Positions 20,200 to 30,479 of a stretch of DNA of 64,000 nt are shown here, one piece after another. Positions within the stretch are counted from its first letter, which is position 1; every line of letters begins with the position of its first letter. The stretch is from PGZG01 sp046292765 (lineage in GTDB: Bacteria; Pseudomonadota; Gammaproteobacteria; Pseudomonadales; Alcanivoracaceae), in assembly GCA_046292765.1 (NCBI GenBank), contig JBKBQA010000002.1, positions 248,001 to 312,000 of the forward strand, in the 5' to 3' direction. The notes under the pieces are model-generated. The model ran no database searches. It was not told the DNA's origin and was given only the letters and a program-made list of their open reading frames with translations. The position numbers and the translations under genes were made by a program.

Positions 20200-22131
20200 A
20201 TGCAGTCGTTCAGAAAGTTTATTCGCGGCCCAATTGGTATGGTGCTGCTGGTCCTGTTCATTGTGCCGTTCATTATCACCGGCTTTTACGGATATTTTGA
20301 AAGCGGTGGCCGTGGGGCGGATGTGGTTGCCAAGGTGGATGGCACGCCCGTCTACGGTCGCGTGCTGAACGAACGCGTTCAGCAGATGCGTCAGCAGATC
20401 ATCCAGCAAAGCCCTGAGGTGGATGCGCGCCTGCTGGAGAGCTTTATCAATCCCGCCATGGTGTTGCAGGGTCTGATCAATAATGAGCTGCTGGCGGTGG
20501 AAGCTGGCCGCGCCTCATTGACGGTGTCTGAAGAGCAGGCGGCCCGATTGTTGGTGGAGCTTCCCCAGTTCCGTGATCCGGCCGGTCGTTTCTCTGCCAT
20601 GCAGTTGGAGCAGTTTGTTCGCGCCCGCGGCATGACGCAGAAGTCCTTTGTCCGCAGCCTGCGCCAGGACCTGCTGCTGAATCAGGTGCGCAGCGCCTTT
20701 GAGGACACCGACTTCGCCCTCCCGGGTGAGGTGGTCGAGCAGCGCCGTCTGGCGGAGCAAACACGCGATATCGTCTATCTGCGCAAGACCGTCGCCGAGT
20801 TGGGCACCGCATACAGCGTCAGTGAGCAGGAAATTGTCGACTGGTACGAAGAGAATCAGGGCAGCTTTATGCGCCCGGAAGGTCTGCGACTTGCCTATAT
20901 TGAAGTGGACCCCGCCTCGTTCGAATCGTCGGTGGAGATCACTGATGCGCAGATCGACGCCGAATATGCCGTCCGTCGCGCCGCCATGGAGCAGGTGGCT
21001 GCCCGTGCCGAGCGTCGTCGTGCCGCTCACCTGATGGTGGCGGTGAATGACGAGCGCACCACTCAACAGGCTGCCCAGCGTATTGCCAGCCTGCAGGATC
21101 GTCTCGCCATGGGTGAAGACTTTGCCGCACTGGTGCGCGAGGCATCTGATGATGCGTCTTCTGCCGGTATGGGCGGTGATCTGGGCCCTGTAGGGCGCGG
21201 TGATCTGCCCGAATCCATGGAGCAGGCCCTGTTCGCACTGGCCGAAGGCGAGGTCTCTGCTCCGGTGCGCACGGATGCGGGTTTGCATCTGGTCAAGCTG
21301 GTGTCGGTGCAGAGCCGCGAGATGCCCACCGTGGAAGAGAGTCGTGACGATATCGTCCGCGATCTGCGTCGCCGTCTGGTGGAAGAGCGGGTGGTGGACG
21401 TCGCCGACCGCCTCGAGGATCTGGCGTTCGAACACAGCGACCTGCAAACGCCCTCCGAGCAGCTCGGTCTGCCGGTGAAAACCACAGACTGGCTGACCCT
21501 TGCCAATCCGGTGGGACTGCTGGCCCATGCGGCAGTGCGCGAAGCGGTTTCATCGACCGGATTGCGTGCCCAGCGTCTTAACAGTGATCTGATCAATCTG
21601 CCGGATGGTCGTGCAGTAGTGGTGCGGATTGACGAGATCAAGCCGGCCGAGCCGATGCCGTTGGCGGAAGTGCAGGATCGCATTCGCAGCAGTATCCAGC
21701 GCGAGCGAGCGTTGGCCGAGATTGATCGTCTGACCGAAGCCGGCCGTGGGGCAGTGGCAGAGGGCGCGGCGATGGAGACCGTGGCCGGGTTGCTCGGTGC
21801 CAGTGTCCGTCGTCAGGAAAATGTTCGTCGCGATGATGCCATGCCGTCTTCGGAAGTGGTCCGTGCTGCTTTCCGGGCGGTTCGTCCCGCCGAGGGAGCG
21901 GAGCCGCAGGCAGAAGTGCTGCGTCTTGCCAACGGTGATCTGGTGGTGCTGGCGGTGACAGCGGTCCGTGACGGTGGTGGTGAGCTGAGCGAGACCGAGC
22001 AGGCCATGGCACTGGCCGAGCTGGCTGCAGCGGAAGGTCGCCGCAGTCTCCGCCAGGCACTGACCCTGCTGCGCGAAAGCACCAAGGTCCAGGTGTTCGA
22101 GAACCGCCTGGCCGGTGGTGCTGCCCAGTAA
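20200..22131 (+). CDS. ppiD: Periplasmic folding chaperone PpiD (SurA-N / parvulin domain)
   Basis: A 643-aa protein anchored in the inner membrane by one N-terminal helix (about 12-34, GMVLLVLFIVPFIITGFYG), with the rest in the periplasm near the Sec translocon, where it assists newly exported proteins. A SurA-like N-terminal chaperone domain is followed by a parvulin-type PPIase domain at ~270-370 (AHLMVAVNDERTT through GGDLGPVGRGDLP and FALAEGEVSAPVRT). ATG 20200 has GGAGAAAGG just ahead; the frame is open to 20122, through the tRNA-Asp terminator, and that part is not coding. A bidirectional terminator separates it from convergent fabI. Confidence 0.93.
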   Translation: MQSFRKFIRGPIGMVLLVLFIVPFIITGFYGYFESGGRGADVVAKVDGTPVYGRVLNERVQQMRQQIIQQSPEVDARLLESFINPAMVLQGLINNELLAVEAGRASLTVSEEQAARLLVELPQFRDPAGRFSAMQLEQFVRARGMTQKSFVRSLRQDLLLNQVRSAFEDTDFALPGEVVEQRRLAEQTRDIVYLRKTVAELGTAYSVSEQEIVDWYEENQGSFMRPEGLRLAYIEVDPASFESSVEITDAQIDAEYAVRRAAMEQVAARAERRRAAHLMVAVNDERTTQQAAQRIASLQDRLAMGEDFAALVREASDDASSAGMGGDLGPVGRGDLPESMEQALFALAEGEVSAPVRTDAGLHLVKLVSVQSREMPTVEESRDDIVRDLRRRLVEERVVDVADRLEDLAFEHSDLQTPSEQLGLPVKTTDWLTLANPVGLLAHAAVREAVSSTGLRAQRLNSDLINLPDGRAVVVRIDEIKPAEPMPLAEVQDRIRSSIQRERALAEIDRLTEAGRGAVAEGAAMETVAGLLGASVRRQENVRRDDAMPSSEVVRAAFRAVRPAEGAEPQAEVLRLANGDLVVLAVTAVRDGGGELSETEQAMALAELAAAEGRRSLRQALTLLRESTKVQVFENRLAGGAAQ

Positions 22132-22148
22132 CAACGGGTGGGGTTAAG

Positions 22149-22188
22149 GCACAAAAAAGAGCCGGCGATTCGCCGGCTTTTTTTGTGC
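22149..22188. terminator. Bidirectional terminator ppiD / fabI
   Basis: Stem AGCCGGCG/CGCCGGCT around ATT, extended by A-tract/T-tract pairing (GCACAAAAAA with TTTTTTGTGC), so it can work on both strands for the two convergent genes. Confidence 0.9.
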
Positions 22189-22200
22189 GTCTGTTAAGTA

Positions 22201-22998
22201 TTACTCCTCGTCATGCAGCGCCATGGAAGAGGTGCTGGCACCGGCATCCACATAGGTGATTTCTCCGGTGATGCCGGAGGCCAGGTCCGAACACAGGAAG
22301 GCGGCGACGTTACCCACTTCTTCAATGGTGACATTGCGACGCAGCGGTGCCTTGGCAGCGTTGTGGTCGAGCATGGCACGGAATTTCTTGATGCCGGAGG
22401 CAGCCAGGGTGCGGATCGGCCCGGCGGAGATGGCGTTAACGCGAATTCCTTCCGGGCCGAGGCTGGCGGCCAGATAGCGTACCGAGGCTTCCAGACTCGC
22501 CTTGGCGAGACCCATGACATTGTAATTGGGCACGGTCTGGCGCGAGGCGTGATAGGTCAGTGTCAGCAAACTGCCGTTACGGCCGCGCATCATGTTGTGG
22601 CCTGCCTTGGCGAGCGCGACAAAGCTGTAGCTTGAGATGTCGTGGGCAATGCGGAAACCTTCGCGGGTGGTCACGTCAATGTAATTGCCATCCAGTTCGG
22701 AGCCGGGGGCAAAACCGACTGCGTGGACGATGCCATCAAGGCCGTCCCAGCGCTTGCCGAGTTCGACAAACACGGTGGCGATTTCTTCGTCACTGACGAC
22801 ATCGCAGGGGAAGCACAGGTCGGCACTGCTGCCGTAGGCCTCGGCGGCCTTGATCACTCGCGACTTGAGCTTGTCATTCTGGTAGGTGAAGGCCAATTCG
22901 GCGCCCTCGCGGTGCATGGCCTCGGCAATGCCGGTGGCGATGGAGCGGTCGCTGGCAACGCCGACGATCAGGTAGCGCTTGCCGGTCATGAAACCCAT
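22201..22998 (-). CDS. fabI: Enoyl-[acyl-carrier-protein] reductase (NADH)
   Basis: A 265-aa short-chain dehydrogenase-type enzyme that performs the last reduction of each fatty-acid elongation cycle. Opens MGFMTGKRYLIVGVASDRSI (the FabI nucleotide-binding pattern). The catalytic Tyr-x6-Lys is NYNVMGLAKAS, with the second conserved Tyr ten residues earlier (TYHASRQ). Also visible are VHAVGFAPGSELDG and ISAGPIRTLAASGI. GGGAGAAC lies 4 nt before the ATG. It lies 92 bp behind yejF on the same strand, without an obvious terminator between. Length matches the family. Confidence 0.97.
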   Translation of the reverse strand: MGFMTGKRYLIVGVASDRSIATGIAEAMHREGAELAFTYQNDKLKSRVIKAAEAYGSSADLCFPCDVVSDEEIATVFVELGKRWDGLDGIVHAVGFAPGSELDGNYIDVTTREGFRIAHDISSYSFVALAKAGHNMMRGRNGSLLTLTYHASRQTVPNYNVMGLAKASLEASVRYLAASLGPEGIRVNAISAGPIRTLAASGIKKFRAMLDHNAAKAPLRRNVTIEEVGNVAAFLCSDLASGITGEITYVDAGASTSSMALHDEE

Positions 22999-23090
22999 GG
23001 TGTTCTCCCTGTAGGCAGTAAAGGCTGCCCAAGTATAGGGGCTTGCAGGGCCGATGCCAGTGACCGGTTTGTAAGGAATTCACCAGCGGT

Positions 23091-24694
<1,604 letters not shown>

Positions 24695-24698
<4 letters not shown>

Positions 24699-25723
24699 CG
24701 CATGTACTTCCTCGGATCAAAGGCGTCGCGCACGGCCTCACCAATAAAGATCAGCAGCGACAGCATAAAGGCCAGTGACACGAAGGCGCTGATGCCAAGC
24801 CAGGGTGCGTGCAGATTGGCCTTGCCCTGACCCAACAGCTCACCCATGGATGGTGAGCCTGGCGGCAGACCGAAGCCGATAAAGTCCAGCGATGTCAGGG
24901 TGACAATCGAGCCATTCAGAATAAAGGGCATAAAGGTCAGGGTCGCGACCATGGCGTTGGGCAGGATATGACGGAACATGATCACGCGATCCGAGACGCC
25001 GAGGGCGCGCGCGGCCCGGACATAATCCAGATTTCGGCCGCGCAGAAACTCGGCCCGCACCAGATCCACCAATGCCATCCAGGAAAACAGCAGCATGATT
25101 GCCAGCAGCCACCAGAAGCCGGGTTTGACAAAGCTGGACAGGATGATCAGCAGATAAAGCGTGGGCATGCTCGACCAGATTTCGAGAAAGCGCTGGCCGG
25201 CAAGATCCACCCAGCCACCGTAGTAGCCCTGGATGGCACCCACCATCACCCCGATAACACTGCTGAACAGGGTCAGCAGCAAGCCGAACATCAGCGAGAT
25301 GCGCAGTCCGTAAATAATCCGCGCCAGCACATCGCGGCCCTGATCATCGGTGCCAAGCCAGTTTTCCCCCGACGGTGGGGCGGGGGAGGGCACGGTCAGT
25401 TCGTAGTTGATGGTGTTGTAGCTAAAGCGGATCAACGGCCACAGCATCCAGCCGTCTTCCTCGATCAGTTCTCGCACGAACGGATCACGGTAGTTGGCTT
25501 CGGTTTCGAACATGCCACCGAATTCGGTTTCCGGGTAGGTGAACATCACCGGCGCGTAAAGTTTGCCCTGATAGCCGAGCAACAGCGGCTTGTCGTTGGC
25601 AACCAGTTCCGCCGCCATGCAGATCACAAACAGCACGATAAAGATCCACAGCGACCAGTAGCCGCGACGGTTATCGCGGAATGCCTGCCACTGTCGCTGG
25701 CTAACGGGATTTTTCAGCAACAT
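24695..25723 (-). CDS. yejE: Peptide ABC transporter permease (YejE-like)
   Basis: A 342-aa inner-membrane permease. N-terminal cytoplasmic tail and first helix (YWSLWIFIVLFVICMAAEL, residues ~21-39), a periplasmic loop of about 100 residues, GENWLGTDDQGRDVLAR, then five helices with the EAA-type loop ARALGVSDRVIMFRHILPNA that contacts the ATPase. The end LLIFIGEAVRDAFDPRK is typical of DppC/OppC-family permeases. Start ATG overlaps the yejB stop (TGATG). Confidence 0.93.
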
Positions 25724-26811
25724 CAGAATTGCCGCCGTTCGAAGTCGATGCGGGGGTCGACCAGCACATAGGTGAGGTCGCTGACCAGCTTCAGCAGCAG
25801 GCCGATCAGGGTAAAGATGAACAGGGTGCCGAACACCACCGGATAATCCCGGTTGATCACCGATTCAAAGCCGAGCAAGCCCAGGCCTTCCAGCGAGAAG
25901 ATGTATTCGATCAGCAACACGCCAGTGAAGAACATGCCGACGAACGCCGCCGGGAAACCGGCAATGATAATCAGCATCGCGTTACGAAACACATGGCGAT
26001 AGAGCACCTGATTCTCGCCAAGGCCCTTGGCGAGTGCCGTCTGCACATAGAGCTTGCTGATTTCATCAAGAAAGGAGTTCTTGGTCAGCATGGTCAGGGT
26101 GGCAAAGTTGCCGATCACGATGGCCAATGTCGGCAGGGTGATGTGCCAGAGGTAATCGCCGATTTTGCCGGGCAGGGACAACTCATCCCAGTTGTCCGAG
26201 GTCAGGCCGCGCAGCGGAAACCAGTCCAGGTAGCTGCCGCCGGCAAACAGCACAATCAGCAGAATGGCGAACAGGAAGCTGGGAATGGCATAGCCGATGA
26301 TGATCGCGCTGCTGCTCCAGATATCGAACGGCGTGCCATGCCGCATTGCCTTGCGAATGCCAAGGGGAATCGACACCAGGTAGGTAATCAGGGTGCTCCA
26401 CAGGCCCAGCGAGATCGACACCGGCAGGCGTTCGACGATCAGCTCGGTGACCGGCTTGCCACGATAGTAGGATTCGCCGAATTCGAAGCTGACATAGTTC
26501 TTCAGCATCAGCCAAAAGCGTTCCAGCGGCGGCTTGTCAAAACCGTACAGGGCCTCGATGCGGGCAATCAGCTCCGGCGGCAATCCCTGGGAGCCACGGT
26601 AGTCGCTGCCTGTGCCACTGTGCTGAACCATGTCGGCGCTGCTGCCGGCAAACTGGCTGCCGGTGCCGCTGGTGTGCATGCCTTTGAGCTCCGCGACCAT
26701 GCGTTCCACCGGACCGCCGGGCGCCGCCTGCACGATCAGGAAATTCAGCACCAGAATCCCGAACAGGGTCGGCACAATCAGCGCCAGTCGGCGCAGGATG
26801 TACCAGCTCAT
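25723..26811 (-). CDS. yejB: Peptide ABC transporter permease (YejB-like)
   Basis: A 362-aa partner permease starting MSWYILRRLALIVPTLFGIL. Six helices; LSISLGLWSTLITY and LPTLAIVIGNFATLTMLTKN mark the core, and YVQTALAKGLGENQVLYRHV is the EAA loop. ATG 26811 overlaps the preceding stop codon by one base (TGATG) and gives the E. coli YejB length (364). The in-frame GTG at 26826 would lie inside the upstream gene. The segment ~44-75 after the first helix is a longer, Ser/Gly-rich insert than usual. Confidence 0.93.
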   Translation of the reverse strand: MSWYILRRLALIVPTLFGILVLNFLIVQAAPGGPVERMVAELKGMHTSGTGSQFAGSSADMVQHSGTGSDYRGSQGLPPELIARIEALYGFDKPPLERFWLMLKNYVSFEFGESYYRGKPVTELIVERLPVSISLGLWSTLITYLVSIPLGIRKAMRHGTPFDIWSSSAIIIGYAIPSFLFAILLIVLFAGGSYLDWFPLRGLTSDNWDELSLPGKIGDYLWHITLPTLAIVIGNFATLTMLTKNSFLDEISKLYVQTALAKGLGENQVLYRHVFRNAMLIIIAGFPAAFVGMFFTGVLLIEYIFSLEGLGLLGFESVINRDYPVVFGTLFIFTLIGLLLKLVSDLTYVLVDPRIDFERRQF

Positions 26812-28586
26812 CAGGGTTTCTGCCACCAGGCATCAATGGGCAGTCCGTACGGTGGCGACACCGCCGGCCGTGCCAGAGTACTGCGGTAGGCGACGCGGAA
26901 CTGGTCGATATGCCAGTTCGGTACCACGTGATAGCCCCACTGCAGCACCCGGTCGAGCGCCCGGCAACGGACGATCAGATCCTCGCGGCTGGGGGCGGTA
27001 ATGATCAGCTCCACCAGCGCATCCACCACCGGATCCCTGAGGCCGATCTGGTTGCGGGAATCGGTCATGTCTGCGGCGCTGGAGTGCCAGAAGTCGCGCT
27101 GTTCGTTACCCGGCGAATTCGATTGCGGAAACACCGCGACAATCATGTCGTAATCAAACTTGCGTACCCGCTCCAGATACTGGGTGGCATCGATACGGCG
27201 CACACCGGCCTCGATACCGAGCGCTTTAAGGTTACGCGAGAACGGCAGCGCGATGCGCTCAAAGGCCGGGCTGTCGAGCAGGATTTCAAACCGCACCGGG
27301 CGGCCCGTCGAGCTCAGCAATTGCCCCCCGCTCAGGGTGTAGCCGGCATCGCGCAGCAGCTGCTGGGCCTGCTGCAGGTTCTGCCGCGGGCGACCGGAAC
27401 CGTCGGTGACTGGCGGTTGGTATTCGCGCTTGAAAACTTCTTCCGGTAACTGCTTGCGGAACGGTTCGAGCAGTTTCAGCTCGGCTGCCGAGGGCAGGCC
27501 GGTGGCCGCCATGTCGGAGTTCTGGAAGTAACTGCGGGTGCGCACGTACTGGCTGTGGAACAGGTTCTGGTTCGACCATTCAAAATCCATGGCAAGACCG
27601 ATGGCCTTGCGCAAGGTGCGATCCTGAAACAGTTCGCGCCGCTGATTCATGACAAAGCCCTGCATGCCGGCCGGCAGGCGATGGGCAATGGATTCAAGAA
27701 TGATCTCGCCACGGGTCAGTGCCGGGCTGTTGTAGCCTGACGCCCAGTCCTTGGCGCTCCGTTCCATGCGCCAGTCGTAGGCGCCGCCCTTGAATGCTTC
27801 CAGTGACACGGTTTCATCAAGGAAGTATTCAAACGAGATGCGATCGAAATTGTACAGGCCGCGATTCACCGCCAGGTCCTTGCCCCAGTAATCGGCACGC
27901 CGCTGGTAGACCACCCGGCGACCGGGCTGGAAACTTTCGATCAGGTAGGGACCACTGCCCACCGGTCGATCCAGCGATGGACGGGAAAAATCCTTGTCAG
28001 TCCAGATGTGCTTCGGCAACACCGGCATCTGGCCGACGATCAGCGGCAGTTCCTTGTTGTCACCGTGGCGGAAACGGAAACGCACGACATGCTTGCTGAC
28101 GGCTTCAACCTTTTCCACATCGTTGTAGTAATAGGCAAAGAACGGCGAGCCCTTGGTAGTCAGCAGCTCGAAGGTAAAGGCCACATCCTCAGCGGTGACC
28201 GGCTTGCCGTCAGAGAACGTTGCTTCCGGGCGAAGTTGGTAAGTGACGGAGCGCCGGTCGGCCGCGATTTCGATGGAGCGGGCCAGCAGACCGTACTGGG
28301 TAAAGGGTTCATCCTGACTGGAGGTGGTCAGGGTGTCGTACAGATAGGCGGTGCTGGCAGCAGGCGTGCCCTGAGGAATATAGGAATTGAAACTGTCGAA
28401 GGTGCCGATCACATGACGGCGCAGGTTGCCGCCTTTGGGGGCATCCGGGTTGACGTAGTCGAAGTGGCGGAAATCCGGGCCATACTTGGGTTCGCCATGC
28501 ATGGCCACCGCATGTTTGCCCGGGGACGCCTGCGCGACCAGCGCGGCAGCAAGCAGCACGGGGGCGAGCAACATCTTGTTCAGCAT
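26811..28586 (-). CDS. Periplasmic extracellular solute-binding protein, family 5 (second YejA-like)
   Basis: A 591-aa SBP_bac_5 protein that delivers peptides to YejBEF. Signal peptide 1-20 (MLNKMLLAPVLLAAALVAQA). The YejA-type opening HFDYVNPDAPKGGNLRR lies near 41-57, SVTYQLRPEATFSDGKPVTAEDVAFT near 117-142 (quoted as ATFSDGKPVTAEDV), and LPKHIWTDKDFSRP near 190. It is clearly paralogous along its length to the next gene upstream, which it follows by 18 bp, so this operon has two binding proteins for one transporter. No lipobox, hence soluble periplasmic. Confidence 0.92.
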   Translation of the reverse strand: MLNKMLLAPVLLAAALVAQASPGKHAVAMHGEPKYGPDFRHFDYVNPDAPKGGNLRRHVIGTFDSFNSYIPQGTPAASTAYLYDTLTTSSQDEPFTQYGLLARSIEIAADRRSVTYQLRPEATFSDGKPVTAEDVAFTFELLTTKGSPFFAYYYNDVEKVEAVSKHVVRFRFRHGDNKELPLIVGQMPVLPKHIWTDKDFSRPSLDRPVGSGPYLIESFQPGRRVVYQRRADYWGKDLAVNRGLYNFDRISFEYFLDETVSLEAFKGGAYDWRMERSAKDWASGYNSPALTRGEIILESIAHRLPAGMQGFVMNQRRELFQDRTLRKAIGLAMDFEWSNQNLFHSQYVRTRSYFQNSDMAATGLPSAAELKLLEPFRKQLPEEVFKREYQPPVTDGSGRPRQNLQQAQQLLRDAGYTLSGGQLLSSTGRPVRFEILLDSPAFERIALPFSRNLKALGIEAGVRRIDATQYLERVRKFDYDMIVAVFPQSNSPGNEQRDFWHSSAADMTDSRNQIGLRDPVVDALVELIITAPSREDLIVRCRALDRVLQWGYHVVPNWHIDQFRVAYRSTLARPAVSPPYGLPIDAWWQKP

Positions 28587-28604
28587 CAGGACTCCCTGTT
28601 GTCG

Positions 28605-30479
28605 TTATGGGGTGGTGCTTCCGTCTGACCGTGTGGCGTGCCACCAGGTTTCAATAGCCAGCGCCTGGGGCGTCGGTTTCTCCGGTCTGCCGAAGCGGTT
28701 CCACCAGGCCAGCCGGTGCTGGCCCAGATACCAGTGCGGGATCGTATAGTGGCGCCACAACAGCACCCGGTCCAGCGCTCGCAAGGCGGCCCGATAGTCG
28801 TCCAGATTCCCGGCGGACAGCACCTCGCCAATCAGGGCGTCCACCACCGGGTCCTGCATGCCGGCATAATTGCGGCCGCCGGTCATACTGGCCTGGCTCG
28901 AGTGAAAGTATTCCATCAGCTCCACGCCCGGAAAGGTATTTTGCGGCAACACGAAGATGGTGACATCGAAGTCATAGGCGTCGAGCCGTTCCTTGAAGGT
29001 GCTCTGGTCGACACTGCGGTAGTCGGCGCCGATACCCGCAGCTTCCAGATTACGCAACCAGGGCTGCACCACCCGGTCCATGCCGGGGCTGTGATAGTTG
29101 AGAATTTCCAGCGTCAGAGGGCGACCGGTGTCGGCGTGAACCATCTTGCGGTCGCGCACCACGTAGCCGGCGTCGCGGAGTAGGGCGATGGCCTGGGTCA
29201 TCAGTCGCCGGTCACGTCCGGAGCCATCGCTGATCGGCAGGGCAAACGGTTCGCTGAAAAGCGCGGCGGGCAGTTGTTCGCGGTAACGGTTCAGCAGCGC
29301 CAGTTCCCGGCCGGTGGGAAGGCCGGTGGCGGAATGGTCGGTGTTGGGAAACCAGCTCAGCTGACGTTGATAGGCATTATTGAAAATTGTGCGGTTGGTC
29401 CACTCGTAGTCGAACAACAGCCCCAGCGCCTGACGGACACGGCCGTCATTCAGTGGCGGTCGGCGCTGGTTGAAAAAGAACGCCTGGGTGCCCTGGGCAA
29501 TTCGGTGGGGAATTTCGGCGCGTTCGATGCGGCCGTCGCGCACAGCAGGAAAGTCGTAGGCGGTGGCCCAATGCTTGGCGATGTAGTCGAGGTGAATATC
29601 GTAGCGACCGGTTTTGAACGCTTCGAACGCCACCTGGGCGTCGCGGTAATAATCGATTACCACCTCGTCAAAATTGTAGCGACCACGATTCACCGGCAGG
29701 TCCCGTCCCCAGTAATCCGCATCACGACGGAGAGTCACCTGGCGGCCGGCCTGAACGGCGGCGATGCGATAGGGACCACTGATGACCGGCGGCGTCAGGG
29801 TCGGACGGCTGAAGTCCTTGTCCTGCCAGTAGTGCTTCGGCAGCACCGGCAGCTGGCCGGCGATCAGTGGCAGCACGCGACGATGCTCGCCGCTGAAATG
29901 GAACCGTACCTGATCACGGCCGAGGGCCTCGACGCGATCAATCTGGCTGAACATCAGGGCATAGCGGGGGTGGCCCTTGTCGCGCAATAACTGGAAAGAG
30001 AACACCACGTCGTCAGCACTGACCGGTTCGCCATCCTGAAAGCGCGCTTCGCCACGTAGCCGGAAGGTGCAGTGGTCGAGTGCCGGGTGGCAATCAATGC
30101 TTTGGGCAATCAGGCCGTAGGCAGCGCCGGCTTCGTCGCCGACCCGGTTATGCGCTTCACTGCCCATCATCAGGGTGTCGCTCAGTTCGAGAAAGCCGAA
30201 TACGAACATCCCGGGGGTGTTGGCAAGACTGCGGCCGGCAAGGATGTAGGGGTTGAGGTTGTCGAAGTCGCCGATGCCGAGCAGCTTGAGGGTGCCGCCC
30301 TTGGGGGCATCCGGGTTGACGTAGTCAAAGTGACGGAAGTCGGGCGGATATTTGAGTTGCCCGTAGGGATGGTAGCCATGTTGCGGTTCGGCAACCGCCG
30401 GCAGGGTGATGGCAACCAACAGCGTTAGCAGCACTGCTGGTTGCCATGCACAATGCCATTTACGGAGCATGACGGACAT
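28605..30479 (-). CDS. yejA: Periplasmic extracellular solute-binding protein, family 5 (first YejA-like)
   Basis: A 624-aa SBP_bac_5 protein. Signal peptide ~1-30 (WQPAVLLTLLVAITLPAVA), then YPPDFRHFDYVNPDAPKGG, EARFQDGEPVSADDVVFSF and LPKHYWQDKDFSRPTLTPPV. Same architecture as its downstream paralogue, with a longer N-terminal part. The ATG at 30479 lies within the last 20 nt of mltD; ATG 30470 is an equally possible start. Neither has a clear ribosome-binding site, which suggests translation is re-initiated from mltD. The symbol follows the E. coli locus; substrate is not certain. Confidence 0.9.
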   Translation of the reverse strand: MSVMLRKWHCAWQPAVLLTLLVAITLPAVAEPQHGYHPYGQLKYPPDFRHFDYVNPDAPKGGTLKLLGIGDFDNLNPYILAGRSLANTPGMFVFGFLELSDTLMMGSEAHNRVGDEAGAAYGLIAQSIDCHPALDHCTFRLRGEARFQDGEPVSADDVVFSFQLLRDKGHPRYALMFSQIDRVEALGRDQVRFHFSGEHRRVLPLIAGQLPVLPKHYWQDKDFSRPTLTPPVISGPYRIAAVQAGRQVTLRRDADYWGRDLPVNRGRYNFDEVVIDYYRDAQVAFEAFKTGRYDIHLDYIAKHWATAYDFPAVRDGRIERAEIPHRIAQGTQAFFFNQRRPPLNDGRVRQALGLLFDYEWTNRTIFNNAYQRQLSWFPNTDHSATGLPTGRELALLNRYREQLPAALFSEPFALPISDGSGRDRRLMTQAIALLRDAGYVVRDRKMVHADTGRPLTLEILNYHSPGMDRVVQPWLRNLEAAGIGADYRSVDQSTFKERLDAYDFDVTIFVLPQNTFPGVELMEYFHSSQASMTGGRNYAGMQDPVVDALIGEVLSAGNLDDYRAALRALDRVLLWRHYTIPHWYLGQHRLAWWNRFGRPEKPTPQALAIETWWHATRSDGSTTP

